In this document: one piece after another, positions 16,580 to 24,530 of the stretch | How positions within the stretch are numbered: the first letter of the stretch is position 1 | Layout: each line of letters starts with the position of its first letter | Assembly: GCA_035545895.1 (NCBI GenBank) | Contig: DASZXJ010000118.1 | Span: 1 to 28,054, forward strand | Reading direction: 5' to 3' | DNA length: 28,054 bases | DNA from: DASZXJ01 sp035545895 | GTDB lineage: Bacteria; Planctomycetota; Phycisphaerae; Tepidisphaerales; Tepidisphaeraceae | The notes under the pieces: model-generated | The model's input: only the letters and a program-made list of their open reading frames with translations | Databases searched by the model: none | What the model was told of the DNA's origin: nothing | Position numbers and translations under genes: made by a program

Positions 16580-18790
16580 TTATCTCCTGTAATGTCCAAA
16601 CCTCATGGCAAAGAAACATTCCGCGATCACCAGTGCCAATACGGCAACCATGACGCTCCAGCCATAGTCGTTTGCAGCCTTTTGCACCTGCTCCGGCGGC
16701 GGCAACTGGTCATCCAGCAGCGCGATATTGATATCGCCCATCGCCTTTTTGATGGCGGGCGCATCGAGCGGCCGAATATCAGCCTCATCGTCCGGCACAT
16801 TGACGGCTATCGGGAAAGTTCGATCTCCAGCAGTAAGTGTCAAAAGCCCCGGCTTTTCGATCACAGGACTTCGATAGATGCTTCGACCATCAGGCGTTTG
16901 CGCCTGCTCGACCATGATGTCCAATTGCTGAGCATCCTTCAGAACCGGCGGGCTTGTCATTTGTATGGTTGGCGGTATTTCGACTCGCTCGCCGACTGTA
17001 CGATTCAGCCAGCGATCGTTCGCTGTGATATCTCCGGCCAAAAGTTCGTGCATCAGAGCGACGTATGCGGGCTTGGCGAGAAAACTGGTCCATTCCCAGT
17101 TGGCACTGGTCGAGTAAAACACCACGCGACCATCGCCAAGATCGTGAACCGTAATGGCCGGATCATGATGGCCTTTCTCATCCGCGGCATACTCCAAAAC
17201 AACCTGTGCCTTGGTGTCCCTGGGCAATTCCATTTGCCAGTACGTGAAGATTTGAGCAGTGTCGAGGCCCGTGTTGTCCAGATTCTGGAAAATTCTCAGC
17301 AGCGGATGCAACGAACTGTATGGCTTGAAGTCAAAATGAAAGGGCGCCTGATCTCCTGCGACACTCATTCGCTTGGTCAGGGTTCCGGGCATCAGCCCGC
17401 GAGACAGAAGCACCTGATTGTATGATTCACCGTTTACCGGTTCGCCCATGAACAGCATGAGCGTGCCGCCCTGCTTCACGAAAACCTGCAGTTGGTCAAC
17501 CTGCTGAGGCGTGACCTGGGAAACGCCAGCCAGAATCACGGCCCGGTAATCGCCGAGCACTTTATTTCCCAATTCAAGATCGCTGATCAGTTCAGGCAAA
17601 ACATAGCTGTTGGTACGCTGTTGATTTGCCAGTATATGAGAGCCCTCCTCGCTTGGTGGCGCGAGTGCGAGTTGCAAAAAGGCACCCGACCCGGCCAGAG
17701 GACCAATGCCTCGCTCGCCTTCAACGATCAGCACTTTCAATTCGGATGCAACATCGACGACACGCCATCTCGTGTCGTCGATTTTCAACCGGTTATCACT
17801 GGTCAGCACCGTGCTGATTACGTGAAAGCCGCCCTTGGGAATTTTTACCTGCGATTGGGTTTGCGGCGGCGTATTCAGCGCCAGCTTGATCTGCCCCGCT
17901 CCGGGCAACACTGTGTCATCGAGTTTCCATTGCAGCAGCGCATCATTCTCAGCGCCATACCCTCGTAGCACGGCCTGGAAATCATTTGAGAACTGACTTC
18001 GCAAAAGGTTTGACCCGGGCTTGATTGATATCGCCGCCTGATTCCATTGCCCCGGCTTGGCCAAATTGAAATGCGTGATGTGATAGATGCCGGCGAGTTC
18101 CTTGCCGAGCGCCGCCATTGCGTCGGCCTGAGGTATATCCCATGCGCTGCGAGTTGAATCGGTGAACAAATATAATGTACGACTTGGCTGGCCACTTTCT
18201 GAGCGGCCGATCTCAAGCGCCTTCTGCATGGCCCCCAGAAGATCCGTGCCGCCGAAAGTTTGTTGGATGCGATCGATCGCTGCTCTCGCGCCGTCCAGAT
18301 CATAACTCGGGCGAGCAATAATGGTCGTGGCCGGGCGAGACGCGGTGATGATTGATACACATTCTCCGCCTGCCGACAGACGGTCGATAAGCTGCTTTGC
18401 AAGAAGTTTGGCCTGGTCGAGATGTGTCTTTGCGTCGGGACGGTCGGCTTCATACGCCATCGAATAGCTGTTGTCGATGACGATCACATGCATTCCGGAT
18501 CGCCGGGCGGCGATTGTCGCAAGAGTGCTTTGCTCGCATCCCGTAGGCCTTGCCAAAGCCGCGCCAAGAATCGCCAGCACAAGACAACGCATCGCCAGCA
18601 GCAGCCATTGTTCGAATCGCAGCCGTCTGCGATTCTTTCGAAGGGCTTTAAGCAAAAAATCCATTGCCGCCCATTCCACTGTCTTGAACCGGCGGCGATT
18701 AAGGATGTGGATGATGATCGGAATCGAAGCGAGCAATCCCCCCGCCACGAAGAACACGGGCGTCACAAAACCAGCAGCGAGAATGTTCAT
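16580..18790 (-). CDS. BatA-like VWA membrane protein
   Basis: The protein has 736 residues. The N-terminal BatA-type domain contains a first span (8-28) ending in the signature IPIIIHILNRRRF, then RFEQWLLLAMRCLVLAIL as a second span (about 60-78). A VWA domain follows with MIDAS residues DNSYS (106-110), a Thr in the GGTDLLGAM loop, and a Thr-Asp in LFTDSTRS. The central part (about 350-480) looks like an amidotransferase-fold domain (LKVLIVEGERG, GDYRAVILAGVS, VFVKQGGTLMLFMGEP) without catalytic residues. A C-terminal span (about 709-727) closes it. The start giving MNILAAGFVTP was preferred; an ATG six codons earlier lacks support. It follows the DUF58 gene after a 105-base gap holding a hairpin repeat. 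In known Bat systems this protein works with MoxR and DUF58. Confidence 0.92.
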   Translation of the reverse strand: MNILAAGFVTPVFFVAGGLLASIPIIIHILNRRRFKTVEWAAMDFLLKALRKNRRRLRFEQWLLLAMRCLVLAILGAALARPTGCEQSTLATIAARRSGMHVIVIDNSYSMAYEADRPDAKTHLDQAKLLAKQLIDRLSAGGECVSIITASRPATTIIARPSYDLDGARAAIDRIQQTFGGTDLLGAMQKALEIGRSESGQPSRTLYLFTDSTRSAWDIPQADAMAALGKELAGIYHITHFNLAKPGQWNQAAISIKPGSNLLRSQFSNDFQAVLRGYGAENDALLQWKLDDTVLPGAGQIKLALNTPPQTQSQVKIPKGGFHVISTVLTSDNRLKIDDTRWRVVDVASELKVLIVEGERGIGPLAGSGAFLQLALAPPSEEGSHILANQQRTNSYVLPELISDLELGNKVLGDYRAVILAGVSQVTPQQVDQLQVFVKQGGTLMLFMGEPVNGESYNQVLLSRGLMPGTLTKRMSVAGDQAPFHFDFKPYSSLHPLLRIFQNLDNTGLDTAQIFTYWQMELPRDTKAQVVLEYAADEKGHHDPAITVHDLGDGRVVFYSTSANWEWTSFLAKPAYVALMHELLAGDITANDRWLNRTVGERVEIPPTIQMTSPPVLKDAQQLDIMVEQAQTPDGRSIYRSPVIEKPGLLTLTAGDRTFPIAVNVPDDEADIRPLDAPAIKKAMGDINIALLDDQLPPPEQVQKAANDYGWSVMVAVLALVIAECFFAMRFGHYRR

Positions 18791-18812
18791 CGAGTCGTGC
18801 AGAATCATTCAG

Positions 18813-18885
18813 CCACAGAGATCACAAAGAACACAGAGGAGAAATCATTTCTTTCCTTGCTCTGTGTCCTCCGTGATCTCTATGG
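18813..18885. repeat. Intergenic hairpin repeat (cacagag/ctctgtg type)
   Basis: The left arm at 18813-18837 (ccacagagatcac... acacaga) and the right arm at 18861-18885 (tctgtgtcctccgtgatctc) are complementary at 21 of 25 positions with a 23-base loop. Sequences of this kind, built from cacaga(g) words, are dispersed intergenic palindromes in several environmental bacterial phyla. A plus-strand frame across it reads TKNTEEKSFLSLLCVLRDLY, a familiar spurious translation. It lies between the DUF58 and BatA-like genes. Confidence 0.75.
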
Positions 18886-18895
18886 TTCCTTATCT

Positions 18896-19837
18896 TCATT
18901 TCATGCTCGCCAAGCGCGTGGCCAGGAATTGGCTGAGCGCGACGTCCAGTTGATCCCCGGAACTGAATCGCTGAATATCAATATTCATTCCGCGGCAGGT
19001 CTTTTTCAGGTCTTCGGTAAAGAGACGAAGTTGTTCGAGATAGCCGTCGCGCAGGGCACGCGGCTCGGTCAACAATTCGCCAAGCTCTTCCAATCCCTTG
19101 AAAAGAGTGACATCCTCAAACGGGAATTCGATTTCCGTCGGATCAAGAATCTGGAACACCATGACTTCGTGTTTCTTATAACGCAGGTGCCGCAATCCCT
19201 GGCGGATGCTGCCGATGTCGTCGAAAAAATCACTGAGAATCACGAGCAGGCTTCGATGCGTCAGTTTCTCAGCCAACTGATCCAGAATTTTTCCCATGTT
19301 GGTTTTATTCCAACGTGGAATCTGCTGGAGTTCGTTGACAATGGTCTTCCACTGGCCGGGCGAATTGCTCGGTTTGAAATATCGGCTGAGCTGTTGATCA
19401 AACGTCGCCAGCCCCACCGAGTCCTGCTGCTGAATCGCCATGTAGGACAATGACGCGGCAATGGCGGTCGCGTGATCGTATTTCGTCCATACACCCGTTC
19501 CCCTGCCGGCGCCCTTGGCCTGCACCGTGCCATATCCCATCGATTCACTCGCATCGACAATGCAAATCAAGTGCAGGTTGGTTTCTTCCAGGTATTGCTT
19601 CAAATAGATCTTGTCGGTCTTGCCCAGAACCTTCCAATCGATGTGGCGGATATCATCGCCCTGCACATAGGGCCGATGCTGCGCGAATTCGACCGAGATG
19701 CCTTGGTAAGGCGAGCGATGCATGCCGGTCATCAGCCCTTCGACGATCAGGCGTGCGCGCAAATCGAGGCTGCTGATCCGCGCCAAGGTGCGCGGGTCGA
19801 GATACTTGCGATAATCCTCAGCGCTTGAAGCTGCCAT
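18896..19837 (-). CDS. DUF58 domain protein
   Basis: The protein has 313 residues. DUF58 proteins carry a degenerate VWA-like fold and are nearly always encoded next to MoxR ATPases. The core motif is visible as RPYVQGDDIRHIDWKV (about 55-70), followed by a hydrophobic strand and the MIDAS-like DASES (95-99), and SLLVILSDFFDD later. No membrane span is seen, unlike many DUF58 members with two N-terminal helices, so this one is probably cytoplasmic or peripheral. The ATG has a weak GAGA-like site upstream. It starts 38 bases after moxR and is clearly in the same transcription unit. Family identification is secure; the biochemical role is not known. Confidence 0.93.
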   Translation of the reverse strand: MAASSAEDYRKYLDPRTLARISSLDLRARLIVEGLMTGMHRSPYQGISVEFAQHRPYVQGDDIRHIDWKVLGKTDKIYLKQYLEETNLHLICIVDASESMGYGTVQAKGAGRGTGVWTKYDHATAIAASLSYMAIQQQDSVGLATFDQQLSRYFKPSNSPGQWKTIVNELQQIPRWNKTNMGKILDQLAEKLTHRSLLVILSDFFDDIGSIRQGLRHLRYKKHEVMVFQILDPTEIEFPFEDVTLFKGLEELGELLTEPRALRDGYLEQLRLFTEDLKKTCRGMNIDIQRFSSGDQLDVALSQFLATRLASMK

Positions 19838-19875
19838 CGTTCTCTGTCACCAATCCATGGAGAGAGCTGGTTGAT

Positions 19876-20967
19876 TCACGCCGCAGGCTGATCGGGCAGC
19901 ATCCTGGCCACCGTTGCATCAAGCTGATCGTATTGCTGGCGCGGAATATGATCGATCAGCTTGCGAACAATCACGTCACTCTTAATTCCCTCTGCCTCGG
20001 CATTGAAGTTCGTGACAATGCGATGCCGAAGCACGGGCAACGCGACCTGCCTGATATCCTCCGTGCTGACGTGATACCTCCCCTTGAGCAGCGATCGAGC
20101 CTTTCCCGCAAGGATGAGATATTGAGATGCGCGCGGACCTGCTCCCCAGCTAACATACTCGTTGACAAAATCGGGCACGCCCGACTCAGTGCGGCGAGTC
20201 AGACGCGAGAATTGCAGTGCATAACGAATGACATGATCGGCCACAGGCACTTTGCGGACCACTTCCTGCAACTGCACCACCTCTTCACCACTGAGGATGT
20301 GCTGGAGATCGATTTTTCGGCTCTGCGTGGTCAATCGAACGATCTGAAACTCTTCCTCTTCAGTGGGGTAGCCCACATTGATATTAAACATGAATCGGTC
20401 AAGCTGGGCTTCAGGAAGCGGATAAGTTCCTTCCTGCTCGATCGGATTCTGAGTAGCCAGCACGAAAAATGGTTGCGGCAACCGGTGTTGCTTGCCGCCG
20501 GCGGTTACTTGATGTTCCTGCATCGCTTCGAGAAGCGCCGCCTGAGTTTTTGGAGGAGTTCGATTGATTTCATCCGCCAGGATGACGTTGGCGAAAACCG
20601 GTCCGCGAACAAATCGTAGTTGTCGGCCGCCGGTCGTTTTGTCTTCCTCGATCACCTCTGTGCCGGTGATGTCAGAAGGCATGAGGTCGGGCGTGAACTG
20701 TATTCGATTGAAGCTTAATCCCAAAGTTTTCGATAGCGTCGAAATCAGCAATGTCTTGGCCAAGCCAGGAACGCCGACCAGAAGCGCGTGTCCACGGCAA
20801 AACAGGGCCACCAGAAGTTCTTCGATGACCGCTTCCTGTCCAACGATCACCTTACCAAGTTCAGCGCGCAGCTCGTGATAGGCTTTTTGAAGCTTTTCGA
20901 CCGCTGCCAATTCATCGGCTGCGAGTTCGGTCGCCTGAGGCTGAACCAGACCAATCTGAGGCTCCAT
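19876..20967 (-). CDS. MoxR-family AAA+ ATPase
   Basis: The protein has 363 residues. MoxR ATPases are AAA+ chaperones that remodel or activate VWA-domain partners. Walker A is GVPGLAKT (65-72), Walker B is VILADE (128-133) followed by INRTPPKTQAALLEAMQE, and sensor 1 is in FFVLATQNPIEQEGTYPLPEAQLDRF. A C-terminal lid domain completes it. A 40-residue N-terminal helix with acidic residues precedes the core. AGGAG lies 7 bases before the ATG. It is the first gene of a seven-gene minus-strand run, divergent from the DNA glycosylase gene, and a TATGAT box lies about 41 bases upstream. Identification is secure; the client proteins are presumably the two VWA proteins downstream. Confidence 0.95.
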   Translation of the reverse strand: MEPQIGLVQPQATELAADELAAVEKLQKAYHELRAELGKVIVGQEAVIEELLVALFCRGHALLVGVPGLAKTLLISTLSKTLGLSFNRIQFTPDLMPSDITGTEVIEEDKTTGGRQLRFVRGPVFANVILADEINRTPPKTQAALLEAMQEHQVTAGGKQHRLPQPFFVLATQNPIEQEGTYPLPEAQLDRFMFNINVGYPTEEEEFQIVRLTTQSRKIDLQHILSGEEVVQLQEVVRKVPVADHVIRYALQFSRLTRRTESGVPDFVNEYVSWGAGPRASQYLILAGKARSLLKGRYHVSTEDIRQVALPVLRHRIVTNFNAEAEGIKSDVIVRKLIDHIPRQQYDQLDATVARMLPDQPAA

Positions 20968-21008
20968 GCTTTTCTCCTTGACTTAAATCCTGGGCCCGGG
21001 GGTCGAAG

Positions 21009-21014
21009 ATCATA
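21009..21014 (-). promoter_or_regulatory. Possible -10 box of the moxR operon
   Basis: TATGAT on the minus strand would give a leader of about 34 bases including the AGGAG ribosome site. The -35 region is not convincing. On the opposite strand TACAAT at 21026-21031 could serve the DNA glycosylase gene. Both are motif matches only. Confidence 0.3.
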
Positions 21015-21091
21015 CCCGAAGCAAATACAATTCGACCACCGTATGGTTGCCTTGGCGAGCCGATTTATTCCTTAACCATCGAGATTCCAGA

Positions 21092-21904
21092 ATGCCCGAG
21101 CTTCCCGAAGTTCAAACGATCGTTAACACGCTCGCTCCAACGGTTGTCGGTCAGCGGATTGTAGGCGTTCAGCTCAATCGCGCCGATTTTCTTCTCCCCA
21201 GAGGCTTTGATATCGAATCCAATCTGAAGAACCAAACGGTGACCCAAGTCACCCGCCGCGGCAAGCGGATCGTTTTTTCGCTGGGAAGCGACAATCAGTT
21301 CTACATCCACCTCGGCATGAGCGGACGATTGACGATCAATCGACCCGACACTCCCCTTGTAAAACACACTCATTTCATCGTGAAGTTTCCGAATTTTGAA
21401 CTGCGACTTTGTGATCCGAGAAGATTCGGCGGAGTCTGGTGGATTGGCCAACAATCGAGCGAAAATGACATCGGGCCGGAGCCTCTTACCATTCGCTCTA
21501 AAGAGCTGGGGGCACAACTCAACAAGACCTCGCGCGCGATCAAAAATGCTTTGCTCGATCAAAAAGTAGTTGCCGGGCTTGGCAATATCTATGTGGATGA
21601 ATCTCTTTTCGCTTCTGGAATTCATCCGCTTAAGCCCGCCAATAAGTTGAGTGAAAAGCAGATCATTCGGCTCAATCGCGCGATCAAGCAAACCCTTCGT
21701 CGAGCCCTCTGGCATCGCGGGAGCACGTTAAAAGATTATGTTGACGCCGAAGGCGGCAGCGGGGCTTTTCAAAAATTGCATCGCGTTTACGATCGCGCGG
21801 GCCTGCCGTGCCGCAATTGTAAAACGCCGATAAAAAGAATCGTTCTGGGAGGCCGATCGACCTGCTTTTGCCCAAAATGCCAATCGCTTGCAGCCAAGGA
21901 TTGA
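21092..21904 (+). CDS. mutM: Formamidopyrimidine-DNA glycosylase (Fpg/MutM family)
   Basis: The protein has 270 residues, the usual length. It excises oxidised purines and cuts the DNA backbone by beta/delta elimination. The N-terminus MPELPEV provides the catalytic Pro2 and Glu3. Lys58 in RRGKRIVF matches the conserved lesion-contact lysine. The helix-two-turn-helix segment is KNALLDQKVVAGLGNIYVDE (151-170). The C-terminal zinc finger uses Cys240, Cys243, Cys260 and Cys263 and includes GGRSTCFCPKCQ. The start must be the ATG at 21092, because Pro2 has to be the residue after the processed Met; a 15-residue upstream extension is therefore wrong. It is divergent from moxR across 124 bases and is followed closely by an MFS gene. 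Some Nei-type enzymes look similar, but the motifs fit Fpg best. Confidence 0.95.
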   Translation: MPELPEVQTIVNTLAPTVVGQRIVGVQLNRADFLLPRGFDIESNLKNQTVTQVTRRGKRIVFSLGSDNQFYIHLGMSGRLTINRPDTPLVKHTHFIVKFPNFELRLCDPRRFGGVWWIGQQSSENDIGPEPLTIRSKELGAQLNKTSRAIKNALLDQKVVAGLGNIYVDESLFASGIHPLKPANKLSEKQIIRLNRAIKQTLRRALWHRGSTLKDYVDAEGGSGAFQKLHRVYDRAGLPCRNCKTPIKRIVLGGRSTCFCPKCQSLAAKD

Positions 21905-21926
21905 GCCGTTACGATTCCAATCCTCT

Positions 21927-23216
21927 GTGAAACTGAATTACGAGCCCCAACCGCCAAAGCACGACCCTTACGTCGCCCTTCGCCAGCGAAACTATCTTCT
22001 GTTCATTTGCGGTTTTTTTATTTCCGTCATTGGCGGGCAAATGCAGGTCGTCGCCGCTCGTTATGAGATCTACCAAAAAACCGAGTCATCGCTCAGCTTG
22101 GGTTGGGTTGGATTGGCACTGGCGCTGCCCATGCTCGTACTCACATTACCGGCAGGACACCTGGCGGACCTGCGCAGCCGACGGCGGCTGATGATGTCCA
22201 CCATGCTCATTTGCGCCGTGAGTTGCGTGGGAATGGCATGGTTGTCGCAATATCGCCAGTCGTGGCACTACTCCATTCCAGCGATGTATATCCTTCTGGG
22301 TTTGGGCGCCGTCGGAGGAACACTCGGCCGTCCTGCGCGGGCAGCGCTCATGCCGCAGTTGGTTTCCAGCGAAGTCTTTCCCAATGCCGTTGCATGGAAC
22401 GCCAGCTTCTATGAAACCGCGTCAGTGATCGGGCCGGGAATTGGCGGATTCGTTTGCGCGCGAAGCATTGCGCTTGCTTATCTGCTTTCCACAGTCTTCT
22501 TCGTTTTGTGTTCCATCCTGATCTGGAAATTGCCCGAGCAGCACGTGCCTCCAAAGAGATCGGGCAAATCCGACATCGCCGAACTCATGGCCGGCCTGAA
22601 ATTCGTTTGGCGAACGAAAATCCTGCTGGGCGCGATGACCATGGATCTATTGGCTGTGCTGCTTGGAGGCGCAACATACCTGCTGCCCGTATTTGCCGAG
22701 AAGATTTTGCATGTGGGAGCCACCGGGTTCGGGTGGCTCAATGCAGCCCCCTCCATTGGCGCCATCTCCATGGCGATGATCCAAGCGCATCGGCGTCCGA
22801 TTCAACGCTCGGGCGTGACGCTGCTTTGGTGCGTGGCGGGATTCGGCGTGACATGGATCGTCTTCGGACTGTCTCGCAATTACTGGCTGAGCTTTGCGAT
22901 GCTCGTTCTCAGCGGCGCCTTCGACAACATCAGTGTGGTGGTTCGACATTCACTGACGCAAATGCTTACCCCGGACTCGATGCGCGGACGGGTTTCAGCG
23001 GTGAATCAAATCTTCATCGGTTCATCCAATGAACTGGGCGGACTTGAATCGGGTCTCACGGCCTATGCATTTGGCGCTGTCCCATCGGTCGTGGTTGGAG
23101 GCGTGGGTACAGTCGTGATCGTAGCATTCAGCGCGGTTGCATTCCCCGAAGTAAAACGACTCGGACCTCTAAACGAATTAAAAGCCGAAACAGGGAAGGT
23201 TGAATTGGTTCAATAA
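21927..23216 (+). CDS. MFS exporter, EntS/DHA3-like
   Basis: The protein has 429 residues from the GTG start. It has about 12 hydrophobic spans beginning near YLLFICGFFISVIGG, and MFS motif A in the first loop as GHLADLRSRRRLM (77-89). The pattern, including GRPARAALMPQLV and NAVAWNASFYETASVIGPGIGG, matches the MFS_3/EntS group of drug or siderophore exporters. The substrate is unknown. No ATG lies near the N-terminus. GTG at 21927 follows the glycosylase stop by 22 bases; TTG at 21888 would overlap that gene by 17 bases and add 13 residues. Neither has a clear ribosome site, so expression may depend on coupling to mutM. A weak terminator-like hairpin follows. Confidence 0.85.
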   Translation: MKLNYEPQPPKHDPYVALRQRNYLLFICGFFISVIGGQMQVVAARYEIYQKTESSLSLGWVGLALALPMLVLTLPAGHLADLRSRRRLMMSTMLICAVSCVGMAWLSQYRQSWHYSIPAMYILLGLGAVGGTLGRPARAALMPQLVSSEVFPNAVAWNASFYETASVIGPGIGGFVCARSIALAYLLSTVFFVLCSILIWKLPEQHVPPKRSGKSDIAELMAGLKFVWRTKILLGAMTMDLLAVLLGGATYLLPVFAEKILHVGATGFGWLNAAPSIGAISMAMIQAHRRPIQRSGVTLLWCVAGFGVTWIVFGLSRNYWLSFAMLVLSGAFDNISVVVRHSLTQMLTPDSMRGRVSAVNQIFIGSSNELGGLESGLTAYAFGAVPSVVVGGVGTVVIVAFSAVAFPEVKRLGPLNELKAETGKVELVQ

Positions 23217-23223
23217 CTCAACT

Positions 23224-23249
23224 GTCTCGGGCAAAAACGAGGTTTTTTT
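23224..23249 (+). terminator. Weak terminator candidate after the MFS gene
   Basis: A short stem GTCTCG against CGAGGT (four Watson-Crick and two wobble pairs) with an 8-base loop overlaps the start of a run of seven T residues at 23243-23249. It lies 7 bases after the MFS stop. The stem is short, so confidence is modest. Confidence 0.35.
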
Positions 23250-23393
23250 ACATTATCCCACCTGCATGACAGCATTGCGGAGTTTATCCATTTTATCGGA
23301 TTGAATTTGAGGTTGCGTTTGGCGACATTCTACGGATAATTCCATTTTTGAATCAGCCACCTCGATCTCTCGAAGTTGTCGGATGGTCAGAAA

Positions 23394-24530
23394 ATGTCTC
23401 AAACTTTTCATTTGTTGAAACCACGCCAGGAGCCGCGGCTGCTCTCGCTCGTCATTCCGGTCTATAACGAGCACGAAGTATTCAAGATGCTTCGGCAGGA
23501 ACTGGAAGAACTCCTGGCGATGATTGCCTGCCCCACTGAAATCATTCTTGTGAATGACGGAAGCGCCGACGATACGCTGGCGATGGCCTTGCAGTGGGCT
23601 CAAGCCGATTCACGGATCAGAGTGCTCGGGCTGTCGCGGAATTTTGGACATCAGGCTGCGGTTACGGCCGGCCTGGATGTTGCCGCCGGCGATGCGATCG
23701 TCGTGATGGATGCCGATCTCCAGGACCCGCCCAATGTCGTGTTGGAAATGCTTCAGAAGTATCGCGAGGGTTATGACGTCGTTTACGGTCAACGAATTGA
23801 CCGGACCGGCGAATCTTCGTTCAAGCGTTTTACTGCATGGGCGTTTTACCGCTTCATGCGGACATTCATCCACAAGGATCTGCCGGCCGACACGGGCGAT
23901 TTTCGTCTTGTATCCCGACAGGTGTTGATCGCGTTGAACGAGATGCGCGAAACACATCGTTTTTTGCGTGGAATGGTTGCCTGGGCTGGTTTTTCGCAGA
24001 CCGCCGTGCAATTCAAGAGGCCGCCCCGCGCTGCCGGATCGACCAAATATCCGCTTCGCAAGATGATACGATTTGCCTGGACCGCCGCATGCAGTTTTTC
24101 AGCAGCGCCGTTGCGCGTCAGCTTGTTTTTTGGAATCGCCGTCGCGCTTTTTGGGTTCGTTGCTGCATTCTGGGCGATCCTGACCAAGTGGTTTGGCTAC
24201 ACCGAACGCGGCTGGACAAGTCTGATGGCTGTGATCTGCGTGGTAGGCGGAGCGATTCTGTTCAGCATCGGCGTGCTGGGCGAATATATTGGGCGTATCT
24301 TTGAAGAGGTCAAAGGTCGTCCACTCTATCTCGTTTCGACCCGCGCCAACTTCGGACCCGAATTTGAACGCAGCCCGGAACAACGAATGGCCGAAGCGGA
24401 AAGGCTGGCCCGCAAGCTGCAAACCAACATATCAGCCAACCCAAATCCATCGGCAGAACATGACCGCATAGTAAACCTGAAGCGACATCTGCAGAACGAG
24501 CAACACCAGGACAACTCCGCTCCGACGTAG
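23394..24530 (+). CDS. GT2 polyprenyl-phosphate glycosyltransferase (GtrB/DPM1-like)
   Basis: The protein has 378 residues. These enzymes move a sugar from a nucleotide donor to a polyprenyl phosphate carrier at the inner face of the membrane. The GT-A domain shows LSLVIPVYNE, ILVNDGSADDT, SRNFGHQAAVTAGL and the metal-binding DAD at 106-108 in MDADLQDPP. TGDFRLVSRQV and HRFLRGMVAWAGF match the acceptor region. Two C-terminal spans (about 239-261 and 273-296) are typical of GtrB/ArnC. A hydrophilic tail (about 310-378) extends beyond the usual end. ATG at 23394 has GGATGG upstream and is preferred over TTG at 23376. Its last 99 bases overlap the oppositely oriented GT-C gene. The transferred sugar cannot be read from sequence. 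Confidence 0.92.
   Translation: MSQTFHLLKPRQEPRLLSLVIPVYNEHEVFKMLRQELEELLAMIACPTEIILVNDGSADDTLAMALQWAQADSRIRVLGLSRNFGHQAAVTAGLDVAAGDAIVVMDADLQDPPNVVLEMLQKYREGYDVVYGQRIDRTGESSFKRFTAWAFYRFMRTFIHKDLPADTGDFRLVSRQVLIALNEMRETHRFLRGMVAWAGFSQTAVQFKRPPRAAGSTKYPLRKMIRFAWTAACSFSAAPLRVSLFFGIAVALFGFVAAFWAILTKWFGYTERGWTSLMAVICVVGGAILFSIGVLGEYIGRIFEEVKGRPLYLVSTRANFGPEFERSPEQRMAEAERLARKLQTNISANPNPSAEHDRIVNLKRHLQNEQHQDNSAPT

Noticed and set aside
18422..19453. 343-codon plus-strand frame antisense to the BatA-like and DUF58 genes
   Set aside because: It spans the hairpin repeat (its TKNTEEKSFLSLLCVLRD part is the known spurious translation of such repeats) and is opposed by two well-supported genes.
21047..21091. 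Upstream extension of the Fpg glycosylase
   Set aside because: Catalysis needs Pro as residue 2, which only the ATG at 21092 provides.
23253..23603. 116-codon minus-strand frame at the start of the GT2 gene
   Set aside because: It is antisense to the clear GT-A domain and lacks any recognisable motif.
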